This document shows, one piece after another, positions 48,578-56,605 of a DNA stretch of 64,000 nucleotides. Position numbers and translations under genes: made by a program. Source of the DNA: Xanthomonas arboricola pv. juglandis (GTDB lineage: Bacteria > Pseudomonadota > Gammaproteobacteria > Xanthomonadales > Xanthomonadaceae); assembly GCF_001013475.1 (NCBI RefSeq), contig NZ_JZEF01000002.1:64785-128784 (forward strand), written 5' to 3'. The number at the start of each line of letters is the position of its first letter. Within the stretch, counting starts at the first letter, position 1. The notes below the pieces were generated by a model. It was not told the DNA's origin. It did no database searches and saw nothing but the letters and a program-made list of their open reading frames with translations.

Positions 48578-49546
48578 TCACTGCGCGAGTGCGCCGCGCA
48601 GGTGGATGCCGCCACGGGTGTGTTCGATCTGCAGGCCCATGCTCATCGCAACGGAGCGTGCAAAGCCTTCCGGATCGTTGGCTGAGTACAGGCCGACCAC
48701 GGTGCGCCGCGCCACCGCGGGGTCGTCGATCAGAATGCGCATGTCGTTGTAGCGGGCGAATTCGGCAGCGGCCTGCGCCAAGGTGTCGCCGTCGAAGGCG
48801 ATCATGCCCTCGCGCCAGACCAGCAACTGCTGCACGCGCCGTGCTGGCAGCGGCTGCACCTGCACCGCACGCGTCGGGCTGACCATGGCCAGCATGTTGG
48901 CTGTCACCCGCTGCGGTGTGCGCTGGTCGGCCTCCACGTCGACGGTGCCTTCGCGCACGACGACTTTGACGGCATCGTCCTGCCGCCGGCGCATGCTGAA
49001 ACTGGTGCCGACCGCGCGCACTTCCGCGCCGGCCGCCATCACCACGAACGGGCGATGGCGGTCCTTGGCCACGTCGAACAAGGCCTCGCCGCGCAGCAAC
49101 TGGACCTGGCGACGGGCGGCGCTGAACTCCACCACCACCTCCGAGCCGGAGTTCAGCGTCACCGCCGAGCCGTCTGCCAACGGCAGGCGCAATACCTCGC
49201 CGATGCGGGTGAGGTGATGGCCGCTGCCGGGCGCGCCGTGGTCGGGCACGGCCTGCTGCAATGCCAGCATGCCGGTGGCCGCAGCGACCACACAGGCGGC
49301 CAGTGCGGCCAGCCACCTGCCGCGTCGATGCGTGCGCCGTGAACGCGTCGCTTCCGCGCCAAAGCCCTGCCCCAACGCACGCGCGCGATCGAAATGCAGG
49401 TGCACCGCGTGCGCACGTGCATAGGCACCGCGATGGCGCACGTCTTCGGCCAGCCAGCGGTCGCGCTGCATGCGCTCGGCCGGCGTGAGCCGGTCGCCGT
49501 CTTCGCGGCCCACCCAGGCGGCGGCAATGTCGTCGATGCTGCGCAT
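48578..49546 (-). CDS. fecR: FecR-type anti-sigma factor
   Basis: This 322-residue regulator is anchored in the inner membrane. The cytoplasmic part starts MRSIDDIAAAWVGREDGDRL, with the DUF4880 region TPAERMQRDRWLAEDVRHRG. One membrane helix (WLAALAACVVAAATGMLALQ) is at about residues 85-105. The periplasmic FecR domain has IGEVLRLPLADGSAVTLNSG, VQLLRGEALFDVAKDRHRPF and VVMAAGAEVRAVGTSFSMRR. The C-terminal STN-binding part includes FAGDTLAQ-like FDGDTLAQAAAEFARYNDMR. Its start is 2 bases after the sigma gene stop, so the pair is translationally linked. It should hold the sigma factor inactive until the receptor reports its ligand. Confidence 0.92.
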   Translation of the reverse strand: MRSIDDIAAAWVGREDGDRLTPAERMQRDRWLAEDVRHRGAYARAHAVHLHFDRARALGQGFGAEATRSRRTHRRGRWLAALAACVVAAATGMLALQQAVPDHGAPGSGHHLTRIGEVLRLPLADGSAVTLNSGSEVVVEFSAARRQVQLLRGEALFDVAKDRHRPFVVMAAGAEVRAVGTSFSMRRRQDDAVKVVVREGTVDVEADQRTPQRVTANMLAMVSPTRAVQVQPLPARRVQQLLVWREGMIAFDGDTLAQAAAEFARYNDMRILIDDPAVARRTVVGLYSANDPEGFARSVAMSMGLQIEHTRGGIHLRGALAQ

Positions 49547-49548
49547 GC

Positions 49549-50136
49549 TCAGCTGCCGCGCTGCGGATCGGCCAGGCGCGTGGCCGGCGCGGCCTGGCCG
49601 GCACTCGGTGCGGGTGCGGGGGTGCGGCCCATCCGCGCCATCAGCAGCCGCAATCCCTTCACGATGTGTTTTTCCACAGTGTTCTCGCTGATTCCGAGCC
49701 GCGCGGCGATCTCGCGCTGCGACAGGCCATCGACCTTGCGCAGCAGAAACACCTGGCGGCATTTGTCCGGCAGTGCCGCCAGCGCTTCGCCGATGCGGCG
49801 CAGCTCCTGACCGGCAATGGCGTGGCGCTCGGGTGAGCGCTCGTCCTGTGTGATGTCCAGGCGCTCGATTTCCGCCACGCTTTCGATCGAAACAATTCTG
49901 GCGCGCCGCACCTGCTGCAGCAGCACCGACTGCGCGGCGGTGAACAGATAGGCGCGCGGGTTGGCGATATGGCCCACCTCGCCCAGCCCGGCGAGGATGG
50001 CGTAGGTCTCCTGGATGACATCGTCGCAATCGACGTTGCCGGGGGCGTGCTTGCGCAGCCAGCGCCGCAGCGCCGGCTCGTGCGGCAGGATCTGCGTCGC
50101 CAGCCAGGCGGCGCGCTGGGAATCGATGGCCGGCAT
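49549..50136 (-). CDS. fecI: ECF sigma factor (FecI type)
   Basis: This 195-residue extracytoplasmic-function sigma factor has region 2 (ALRRWLRKHAPGNVDCDDVI with QETYAILAGLGEVGHIANPR and AYLFTAAQSVLLQQVRRARI) and region 4 (IGEALAALPDKCRQVFLLRK with VDGLSQREIAARLGISENTV). It should direct transcription of this operon, and perhaps others, when FecR is released. The Ala/Pro-rich tail (PAPAPSAGQAAPATRLADPQ) is a family-typical extension. It is the first gene of fecI-fecR-TBDR-acylase. The gene symbol denotes type, not a proven iron-citrate role. Confidence 0.93.
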   Translation of the reverse strand: MPAIDSQRAAWLATQILPHEPALRRWLRKHAPGNVDCDDVIQETYAILAGLGEVGHIANPRAYLFTAAQSVLLQQVRRARIVSIESVAEIERLDITQDERSPERHAIAGQELRRIGEALAALPDKCRQVFLLRKVDGLSQREIAARLGISENTVEKHIVKGLRLLMARMGRTPAPAPSAGQAAPATRLADPQRGS

Positions 50137-50237
50137 CTAGGACGCGGCCGCTGACGTGCCCGCACGTCGAGGTGAGGAAGTCATTGCGTTCTCCGGGGGA
50201 TTCGAGCGAATGACCTGCTCTTCAAAGGCACGATGCG

Positions 50238-50566
50238 TCAGCGCCGCAACTCCGCCATGCCCTCTGACGGGTGGTTCGCTGCGATGGCACTACCCGCGCA
50301 GCGCGCGCTGCAGGTCACCAGCGTGGGCAGCGATCGGTCGCTTTCGCCGACCAGGCCGATCACACCGCGACGCGGCCGCGGGGGGCCGATCCGGCGCACC
50401 TCCAGCCGGCCGCGTTCTCCGTCGACGCCCGACAACGCAGCTTCCAGCAACCCAGCCATGGCGACAGAAGAAGCGTCGGCCGGCGTGCTTGGGATCTTTG
50501 AGTCGTGCTCCAGCAACAGCAGAACCGGTTTGGCGCTGCACAGCGCGGACGTGGACACATCGGACA
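50238..50566 (-). CDS. Doubtful ORF in a decayed region
   Basis: This 109-residue frame starts MSDVSTSALCSAKPVLLLLE after a distant GAGGA and has a fairly natural mix (VAMAGLLEAALSGVDGERGR, GVIGLVGESDRSLPTLVTCS). No family is recognised and no conserved motif can be shown. Competing frames on the other strand are of similar length, so the call is weak. The larger region 50137-50726 otherwise shows no convincing gene. Confidence 0.22.
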
Positions 50567-50726
50567 TGGCGGTGGCGTCCTCGCTGCGTGGAAGCATCGA
50601 TCGCGATCGCTGCGTGTGTGTCCAGCCTGGTGACCGCCGCCGCGCGGATCGCGGCAGACATCGACAATGTCCGCTCAGATGCGGCCAACGAAATGGCCGT
50701 TGGCAATGACCTGACTGCTTTGGGTT

Positions 50727-51083
50727 ATGCAGGCGCGCCACGCACCAGGGGCGCGCTGCCACGCGAATGGCCACGCCACGGTGATGGGCGGCACCGTGCA
50801 GGGCAATGCGGTGCTCGACGGCCTGACCGTGTGGCATCCGGGCGCTACGATCGGTGCGAACGCGCAAGCCAATACGGCCTTCATGGGGCCGGGCGCGTTC
50901 GGTGCGGTCACCATTGCCGGCACCACGCAGGTGCGTGGCGATATCGAATTGCGCGAAGGCACCACCCCCACCCAAGGCGTGTTCTACGGCTACGCCGATG
51001 GCGCGACGATGCGCAATCCCGAGTTCGGGGCCGACCTGCGCCAGGCGGTGCCGGAAATCACCGCACGACCGGCGGGCTGGTGA
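50727..51083 (+). pseudogene. 3' fragment of a gene for a surface beta-helix-like protein
   Basis: A 118-residue frame begins right after an in-frame stop and lacks a ribosome binding site. After a short unstructured start it shows units rich in Gly-Ala-Asn-Val (HATVMGGTVQGNAVLDGLTV, GATIGANAQANTAFMGPGAF) and then TTQVRGDIELREGTTPTQGV, ending ITARPAGW. Such G-x-V-x-G-N-A units occur in beta-helix or hexapeptide-like repeats of secreted proteins, including Svx/AvrXca-like virulence proteins of Xanthomonas; that link is only a suspicion. The 5' part of the gene is missing, so it is probably a remnant. Confidence 0.4.
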
Positions 51084-51302
51084 TGGGTCGCACCTGACTG
51101 ACAGCACTCACTGACGGACAACGCACAGGCCAGGGACGGCCGCGCGGTGCAGCACTGGTTCGAGCCGCGTACGCCGCACCGTGCGCTGCAATCAGCGGCT
51201 CACAGGCACCAAGAGATAGGCACCGCCGTACGCATCGATGTGTGCGGCCTGCATCACTGCCACACCTGCCCGGCAGTCGTGCAGCAGCGCCTCGCGCCGC
51301 AC

Positions 51303-51620
51303 TCAATCGCCCAGTTCGGCCAGACGCGCGCGCACGCTCTCCACGTCGATGTGCTCGCGCACATGCGGCCACTGCCGCGCCCACACCGAGCGCAGCACGA
51401 TCCACGCACCGAACACGCCCAGACAGGTCGAGCCCAGCGCCAGCAGCAACGGATGCAACGGCGAGCCGCTGCCGGTCTGGAACAGATACATGAAGGCGCC
51501 GGAGAACAGCAGCCACACGCCGAACACCGGCCAGTTGCTGGCCAGCAGACTGGCATGGGGCCGCTCGATCTCGCGCAGCAACCGGCTCAGCGCCTTGCGT
51601 TCCTCATCGTCCGCTGTCAT
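51303..51620 (-). CDS. Small 2-TM membrane protein
   Basis: This 105-residue protein has a charged N-terminus (MTADDEERKALSRLLREIER) and two hydrophobic helices (LLASNWPVFGVWLLFSGAFM and LLLALGSTCLGVFGAWIVLR). The C-terminal segment (HVREHIDVESVRARLAELGD) is charged. It has no signal peptide, and the N- and C-termini should both be cytoplasmic. It is 31 bases downstream of the RlmI-like gene on the same strand and may be in its operon. I cannot name the family. Confidence 0.7.
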   Translation of the reverse strand: MTADDEERKALSRLLREIERPHASLLASNWPVFGVWLLFSGAFMYLFQTGSGSPLHPLLLALGSTCLGVFGAWIVLRSVWARQWPHVREHIDVESVRARLAELGD

Positions 51621-51651
51621 CGACTGGCCGCTCCAGGGGTTGATCGCTGCG

Positions 51652-52818
51652 CTAGATCACGCGGCAGAATACTGCCTTCAGATAGCGCGATTCCTGCACG
51701 TGCGCCATGAACGGATGGTCCGGACCGGCACCGGCCACCTTCAGGATCTGGATGGTGCGCCCGGAGAAATACGAGGCGCGCCGCAGCATGTCCAGGAATT
51801 CCTGCTCGGCGACCAGCCCGGTGCAGGAGAAGGTGGCGAACAAGCCGCCGGGCTTGACCACGCCCAACGCCAATTTGTTCATGTCCAGGTACTTCTTGAG
51901 CGCCGGAATCACCTGCTCGCGATCGCGGGTCATCTTGGCCGGGTCCAGGATCACCACATCGAACTGATCGCCGCGATTGGCCGCATCGCGCAGCCAGGGG
52001 AAGATGTCGGCCTGCACGAACTTGGGGCGTACGTTGTTGAGCTTGGCGTTGCCCTTGGCGATGGCGATCACGTCCTCGTCGATGTCCACGCCCAGCACCT
52101 CGGACGCGCCGCGCGCAGCCGCATACACCGCAAAGCCGCCGGTATTGCAGCACAGGTCCAGCACGCTCTTGCCTTCGACCTGCTCGCTCAGCCACTGGCG
52201 GTTCTCGCGCTGGTCGGCGAAGAAGCCGGTCTTGTGCGCGCCGGCCGGGTCGGCGCGGAACTTGATGCCGTACTCGGTGATCACCGCCGCTTCGGTGGTG
52301 GTGTTGCCGTGGAAATCGAAGCTTTCCTGCTTTTGCACGTGTTCGTCGGCAAAGCTGTGGAAGCGGCAGCCCGGGAACTGCTCGCGCAGCGCCTCGTAGA
52401 TCCATTCGCGGTGGCGGAACATGCCGGCGGCGAAGAACTCCACCACCACCAGGTCGCCATAACGGTCCACCACCAGGCCGGACAGGCCGTCGCCTTCGCT
52501 GTGCACCACGCGCCAGGCATCGGACACCGCGTCGAGCTTGAGCCAGTCGCGGCGCAGGCTCACTGCCGCAGCGATCTTGCGCGAGAACCAGCCCGCATCC
52601 ACCGGCACCGCCTGGTCGGTCTCCAGGATGCGCACGGCGATGCGCGAGTGGCCGTTGTAGAAGCCGCGGCCGACCCACTCCTCGTCCACGCCGACCACAT
52701 CGACGATGGTGCCGGGTTTGGGCTTGGCGGCGGGCTTTTCCACCAGCTTCTGGAAGATCCACGGGTGGCTGGAGCGCCACGCATTCTTGAGTCGGACGAC
52801 GGGGACAGGAGTATTCAT
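51652..52818 (-). CDS. rlmI: RlmI-like rRNA m5C methyltransferase
   Basis: This 388-residue SAM-dependent methyltransferase is of the RlmI type, which makes 5-methylcytosine in 23S rRNA. It starts MNTPVPVVRLKNAWRSSHPW with an N-terminal PUA domain (GTIVDVVGVDEEWVGRGFYN). A middle domain follows (VHSEGDGLSGLVVDRYGDLV). The SAM site is SVLDLCCNTGGFAVYAAARG with EVLGVDIDEDVIAIAKGNAK, then VVILDPAKMTRDREQVIPAL. The catalytic region ATFSCTGLVAEQEFLDML carries the Cys expected for m5C enzymes. A longer frame to 53028 runs over the riboswitch of the divergent gene and is rejected. Confidence 0.9.
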   Translation of the reverse strand: MNTPVPVVRLKNAWRSSHPWIFQKLVEKPAAKPKPGTIVDVVGVDEEWVGRGFYNGHSRIAVRILETDQAVPVDAGWFSRKIAAAVSLRRDWLKLDAVSDAWRVVHSEGDGLSGLVVDRYGDLVVVEFFAAGMFRHREWIYEALREQFPGCRFHSFADEHVQKQESFDFHGNTTTEAAVITEYGIKFRADPAGAHKTGFFADQRENRQWLSEQVEGKSVLDLCCNTGGFAVYAAARGASEVLGVDIDEDVIAIAKGNAKLNNVRPKFVQADIFPWLRDAANRGDQFDVVILDPAKMTRDREQVIPALKKYLDMNKLALGVVKPGGLFATFSCTGLVAEQEFLDMLRRASYFSGRTIQILKVAGAGPDHPFMAHVQESRYLKAVFCRVI

Positions 52819-52840
52819 CCGCCCATTGTATCCGGCTGGA

Positions 52841-52869
52841 TTGACGTGCCTGCCCCGGGCACGCAGAAT
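52841..52869 (+). promoter_or_regulatory. Candidate promoter of the TerC/Alx gene
   Basis: TTGACG (52841-52846) and CAGAAT (52864-52869) are spaced by 17 bases. The start of transcription would be near 52876, right where the riboswitch aptamer begins, which supports the assignment. Confidence 0.6.
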
Positions 52870-52876
52870 CGGCTGC

Positions 52877-53005
52877 AGAAGGGGAGTAGCTCCCAGCGTT
52901 GTCGCCGTCATGACGAGCCCTGCCATCAGGCGCTCCGGTGCAACGGCAACCGGCCCGGCCGGTTGTGAGCGAGACCTTCGCCGCGCAGGCGAAGGTCCGT
53001 CACCC
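52877..53005 (+). ncRNA. yybP-ykoY manganese riboswitch
   Basis: The leader of the TerC/Alx gene contains the two conserved marks of the yybP-ykoY family: GGGGAGTAGC at 52881-52890 and GCGAGACCTTCGCC at 52969-52982, paired with GGCGAAGGTC at 52988-52997. Between them, the sequence folds into helices, including CCGGCCCGGCCGG at about 52950-52962. This RNA class binds Mn2+ (established for the family, including a Xanthomonas example). Up to the start codon at 53080 there are about 75 bases for the expression platform; no long T run is obvious, so control of translation is likely. Confidence 0.8.
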
Positions 53006-53079
53006 GGAATCCACGATTTCCGTGTCACAAGGCCTCAGCCCACCGGCTGTCCAGGTCGTTTCACTTTCGGGATTCTTTT

Positions 53080-54036
53080 ATGCAAACCATTGGCAATGTC
53101 TGGTTATGGGGCGGCTTCGCGATCGTGGTGATCGTGGCGCTGTTGGTCGATCTGGTGCTGATGCGCCACGGCGGTGCCCACAAGGTCACCTTCAAGGAAG
53201 CCACCTGGTGGAGCATCGGCTGGGTGCTGCTGGCGCTGGCCTTCAACGCCGGCCTGTGGTGGTACCTGCAGGGCAGCATGGGCGATGCGGCGGCCGACCG
53301 CATCGGGCTGGAGTTCCTGACCGGCTATCTGGTCGAGAAATCGCTGGCGGTCGACAACATCTTCGTGTTCCTGATGGTGATGACCTACTTCGGCGTGCCC
53401 GAGGAGCAGCGCCAGCGCGTGCTGATCATCGGCGTGCTGGGCGCGATCGTGCTGCGCGCGATCATGATCTTCGCCGGCTCGGTGCTGCTGACCAAGTTCC
53501 ACTGGCTGCTGTACGTGTTCGGCGCCTTCCTGCTGCTGACCGGCATCAAGATGTGGTTCTCCGCCGGCAAGGAGCCGGACCTGGAAGCCAACCCGGTGCT
53601 GCGCTGGATGCGCGGCCATCTGCGCCTGAGCCCGCAATACCACGGCCATGCGCTGAGCGTGATCAAGGACGGCAAGCGCTGGTTCACCCCGCTGTTCGTG
53701 GTGTTGATCCTGATTGCGGTGATCGATGTGATCTTCGCGGTGGACAGCATCCCGGCGATCTTCGCGATCACCACCGACCCGTTCATCGTGCTGACCTCCA
53801 ACGTGTTCGCGGTGCTGGGCCTGCGCGCGATGTTCTTCCTGCTGGCCGGCATGGCTGACCGCTTCCACCTGCTGCCGTACGGCCTGGCGGTGATCCTGGT
53901 GTTCATCGGCACCAAGATGATGATCATCGATCTGTACAAGATCCCGGTGCTGGTCTCGCTGGCGGTGGTGATCGTGATCCTGGTCTTCACCATCGTGCTG
54001 AGCCTACTGCGGCCGCCCAAACCGGCTCGGCACTGA
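53080..54036 (+). CDS. alx: TerC/Alx-family membrane protein, probable manganese exporter
   Basis: This 318-residue integral membrane protein has about nine helices. The family motifs are LEFLTGYLVEKSLAVDNIFV (with the conserved Glu and Asp thought to bind metal), EEQRQRVLIIGVLGAIVLRA, and FVVLILIAVIDVIFAVDSIP with AIFAITTDPFIVLTSNVFAV. In E. coli the Alx protein exports or adjusts Mn2+; the upstream Mn2+ riboswitch argues for the same job here. Its start has only a weak ribosome binding site (GGGA 10 bases before), which suits riboswitch control. It is a single-gene unit. Confidence 0.92.
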   Translation: MQTIGNVWLWGGFAIVVIVALLVDLVLMRHGGAHKVTFKEATWWSIGWVLLALAFNAGLWWYLQGSMGDAAADRIGLEFLTGYLVEKSLAVDNIFVFLMVMTYFGVPEEQRQRVLIIGVLGAIVLRAIMIFAGSVLLTKFHWLLYVFGAFLLLTGIKMWFSAGKEPDLEANPVLRWMRGHLRLSPQYHGHALSVIKDGKRWFTPLFVVLILIAVIDVIFAVDSIPAIFAITTDPFIVLTSNVFAVLGLRAMFFLLAGMADRFHLLPYGLAVILVFIGTKMMIIDLYKIPVLVSLAVVIVILVFTIVLSLLRPPKPARH

Positions 54037-54042
54037 GGGGCT

Positions 54043-54080
54043 GGGAATCGGGAATCGGGAATCGGGATTAGGGAATCGGG
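54043..54080. repeat. GGGAATC tandem repeat
   Basis: Five GGGAATC-type units occur in a row (GGGAATCGGGAATCGGGAAT and on), just after the TerC gene stop. The same motif is seen at 41544-41611 and 56587-56603. Confidence 0.85.
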
Positions 54081-54399
54081 AACGGCAGCGCCGCGTGCGC
54101 TGCTCGCATCCAAGCGCACCGACCAATTCGACGAGTCCTTGCCTGCTCACCGTCGCGGGACCTTACGCGGTATGGATGCCGCGTAAGCGCCTACAGGGAC
54201 GTACTTGCGGCGTGGCCCGCGATGGTGGGTGGGCAAGGACCCTGCAGCCAATCGGTGTCGCGCCCCAGCCACCTGAGTGATGCCACGCGAGCCGCTGCGC
54301 CAATCACCGGTGGCGAAGCTGGATTATCCCGTCGTCGGGCCTGCTTATCCCGCGCCGGACAGGCTTGTAAAACATCCGCGCGACGCCATCCGTGAAGGC

Positions 54400-55185
54400 A
54401 TGACACCGCATCCTGTTGCCGCCGACGCCACCTCGCAAGATCGCCTGGATCGTTCCCGGGTCTTGCGTGCCTTCAACTTCAGCCTGGCCGCCGTGCTGCT
54501 GCTGGTGGCGGTGTTCACCGCCCAGGGCATGTTCGACTGGCGCGCCTGGGCGGTGGCACCGCTGCAGGCCGACGGTCTGCTCGGCATCCTCACCGCACCG
54601 TTGCTGCACGGCTCGCTCGCGCATCTGGGCGCCAACGCCGCCGCCTTGTTGATCCTGGGCACGCTGGCCGGCAGCGTGTATCCGCGTGCCACCGCCCTGG
54701 CGCTGCCGTTGCTGTGGCTGGGCTCGGGGCTGGGCGCGTGGTTGCTGGGCGAGCCCGGTAGCCGGCATCTGGGCGCCAGCGGCGTCACCCACGGGCTGAT
54801 GTTCCTGGTGTTCGTGCTGGGCCTGCTGCGCCGCGACCGCCCGGCGATTGCCACCAGCATGATCGCCTTCCTGTTCTACGGCGGCATGGTGCTGACCATC
54901 CTGCCGCACGAGGCCGGCGTGTCCTGGCAATCGCATCTGGGCGGCGCGGTGGCCGGCCTGATCGCCGCGCTGCTGCTGCGCCTGCGCGACCCGCAACAGG
55001 CCAGGCCGCGCTACAGCTGGGAAGACGAGGACGAAGACGCTGCCTGGGAGATCAGCAACGCCGAACGCGACGTGCTGGAACCGCCGCCGCCACGCCAGGT
55101 GCCAGTGCTGTGGCAGCGCCAGGAAGACGGCTCGCAAAATGTAGTGCTGCATTTTCCGCCACGCGAACGGCCACCGGGGACGTAG
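54400..55185 (+). CDS. Rhomboid-family intramembrane serine protease
   Basis: This 261-residue protein has six membrane helices and a C-terminal charged tail. The catalytic Ser127 is in SRHLGASGVTHG (GxSG) and the His179 is in WQSHLGGAVAGL; the early HGSLAHLGANAAAL provides the oxyanion residues. It should cut other membrane proteins within the bilayer. The start is not certain: MTPHPVAADATSQDRLDRSR at 54400 has GAAGG close by; the frame is open from 54277. The stop codon at 55183-55185 is made by the first bases of the following repeat (GTAGGAGCG), so the natural C-terminus may have been longer. Confidence 0.88.
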   Translation: MTPHPVAADATSQDRLDRSRVLRAFNFSLAAVLLLVAVFTAQGMFDWRAWAVAPLQADGLLGILTAPLLHGSLAHLGANAAALLILGTLAGSVYPRATALALPLLWLGSGLGAWLLGEPGSRHLGASGVTHGLMFLVFVLGLLRRDRPAIATSMIAFLFYGGMVLTILPHEAGVSWQSHLGGAVAGLIAALLLRLRDPQQARPRYSWEDEDEDAAWEISNAERDVLEPPPPRQVPVLWQRQEDGSQNVVLHFPPRERPPGT

Positions 55186-55249
55186 GAGCGCGCTGGCGCG
55201 CGATGGAGCGTTATCGGGAACGCTTCATCGCGCGCCAGCGCGCTCCTAC
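55182..55249. repeat. GTAGGAGCG palindromic repeat with long perfect stem
   Basis: GTAGGAGCGCGCTGGCGCGC ... GCGCGCCAGCGCGCTCCTAC can fold into a very stable hairpin. It lies between two convergent genes and may terminate both. Confidence 0.9.
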
Positions 55250-55271
55250 AGACCGCATATGCGTCCAACGT

Positions 55272-56372
55272 TTAACGCGTTGCACGCTCGCTCAACGCAC
55301 GCCGCGCCAAGCCGGGATCATCTGCAAAGAACGCATCGATACCCGCATCCAGATACGCCTTCAACTCGGCCAATGCACCGGCCTCGTTGCGCTCGGTCAC
55401 CGCACCACTGCTGCGGTTGTTGGCGGCCAGGAAATAATTCTCCGGGCGGAAGGTATACGGCTGCACCTGCAATCCTGCCGCGTGCGCGTCGTGCACCAAG
55501 CTGGTCGGCGTGCCCAGGCGTTGCTGCGCATCCAGTGGAATGATGCTGCGGATGTCCGGGCCGATGGCATCGGCATAGCTGGCGACCTGCTTCAGCCCCT
55601 CGGGCGTGATCATCTGCGCGTAGGTGCGCGGTGCGCTGCCCACGCCCGCATCGGGCAGCGCCATCTGCGCGCCGCCCAACAGCTGCAGCAAACGGATATT
55701 GCTGCTGCGCCCGATCTTGCCGCGCAAGTAATGCAGGTTGCCTGTCTCGAACGACTGGATCACCACCGGCACGGTCTGCGTGTAGGCATGCGCACGCAGG
55801 CTCGCCAGCACCTTGTCTTCCATCGCCAGATTCAGCGCACTGAAATAGCTTGGGTGCTTGATCTCCGGAATCAGCCCGATCGTGCGCCCGGTCGCTGCCG
55901 ATTCGGCCGCGACAAAATCGATGATTTCATCGAAGGTGACGATCTGAAACTGCCCATCCCAACGCGTGCCGCGCAACTGCGGCAACCGCTCGCGCGCACG
56001 CAAGGTCTTCAATTCGGCAAGAGTGAAGTCTTCGGTGAACCAGCCTTCCATCGCCTGGCCATCGATGGTCTTGCGGGTCTTGCGCGCGGCGAACTCCGGG
56101 TGGCTGGCCACATCGGTGGTGCCGCCGATCTCGTTCTCATGGCGCGCCACCAACACACCATCCTTGCTGGACACCAGGTCCGGCTCGACAAAATCGGCGC
56201 CATCGACGATCGCCTTGGCATACGAGGCCAGGGTGTGTTCCGGGCGCAACGCGCTGGCGCCACGGTGCGCAAAGATCTGCACCGTCTTCGCCAACGGCGC
56301 CTCTGCCAACGCGGGCCCGCTCATGCCGACCATCATCGCCCCCAACACCAATGCACGGTGGAACTGCATCAT
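55272..56372 (-). CDS. glpQ: Periplasmic glycerophosphodiester phosphodiesterase
   Basis: This 366-residue enzyme splits glycerophosphodiesters into an alcohol and glycerol-3-phosphate. The signal peptide is FHRALVLGAMMVGMSGPALA. The active-site region FAHRGASALRPEHTLASYAK has the catalytic His and Arg, VEPDLVSSKDGVLVARHENE supplies Glu, Asp and the second His, and GLIPEIKHPSYFSALNLAME completes the metal site. The ATG at 56372 has GGAG 6 bases upstream; the next ATG (56369) is in the same frame. A TonB-dependent receptor gene lies directly upstream, so these probably share transcription in phosphate scavenging. Confidence 0.93.
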   Translation of the reverse strand: MMQFHRALVLGAMMVGMSGPALAEAPLAKTVQIFAHRGASALRPEHTLASYAKAIVDGADFVEPDLVSSKDGVLVARHENEIGGTTDVASHPEFAARKTRKTIDGQAMEGWFTEDFTLAELKTLRARERLPQLRGTRWDGQFQIVTFDEIIDFVAAESAATGRTIGLIPEIKHPSYFSALNLAMEDKVLASLRAHAYTQTVPVVIQSFETGNLHYLRGKIGRSSNIRLLQLLGGAQMALPDAGVGSAPRTYAQMITPEGLKQVASYADAIGPDIRSIIPLDAQQRLGTPTSLVHDAHAAGLQVQPYTFRPENYFLAANNRSSGAVTERNEAGALAELKAYLDAGIDAFFADDPGLARRALSERATR

Positions 56373-56586
56373 GCCTTTCTCCAACAAAAAAGCAGCCATC
56401 AACACCACGGTACAACTGCCAGGCGAGCGCGGCCGATGAGCGAGGCGGGATGCACGACCTTGCATCCCGCACCTTCGCATCGTCGCATCCGCCCGACAAT
56501 CACTCGACAGGTCTTGCCAGCCACTCTAAAACCATCCACGTCGATCATCACCGGAAATCAGTCAGCAGCCACAAGACCCGCTGTTA

Positions 56587-56603
56587 CCAATCCCCAATCC
56601 CTA
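56587..56603. repeat. CCCCAATCCC short repeat
   Basis: This is a short copy of the GGGAATC-type repeat (CAATCCCCAATCCC) just after the stop of the receptor gene on the minus strand. Confidence 0.5.
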
Positions 56604-56605
56604 AC

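Noticed and set aside
52906..53028. A 70-residue upstream extension of the RlmI-like gene
   Set aside because: It would run over the riboswitch of the divergent TerC gene; the start at 52818 matches the family N-terminus.
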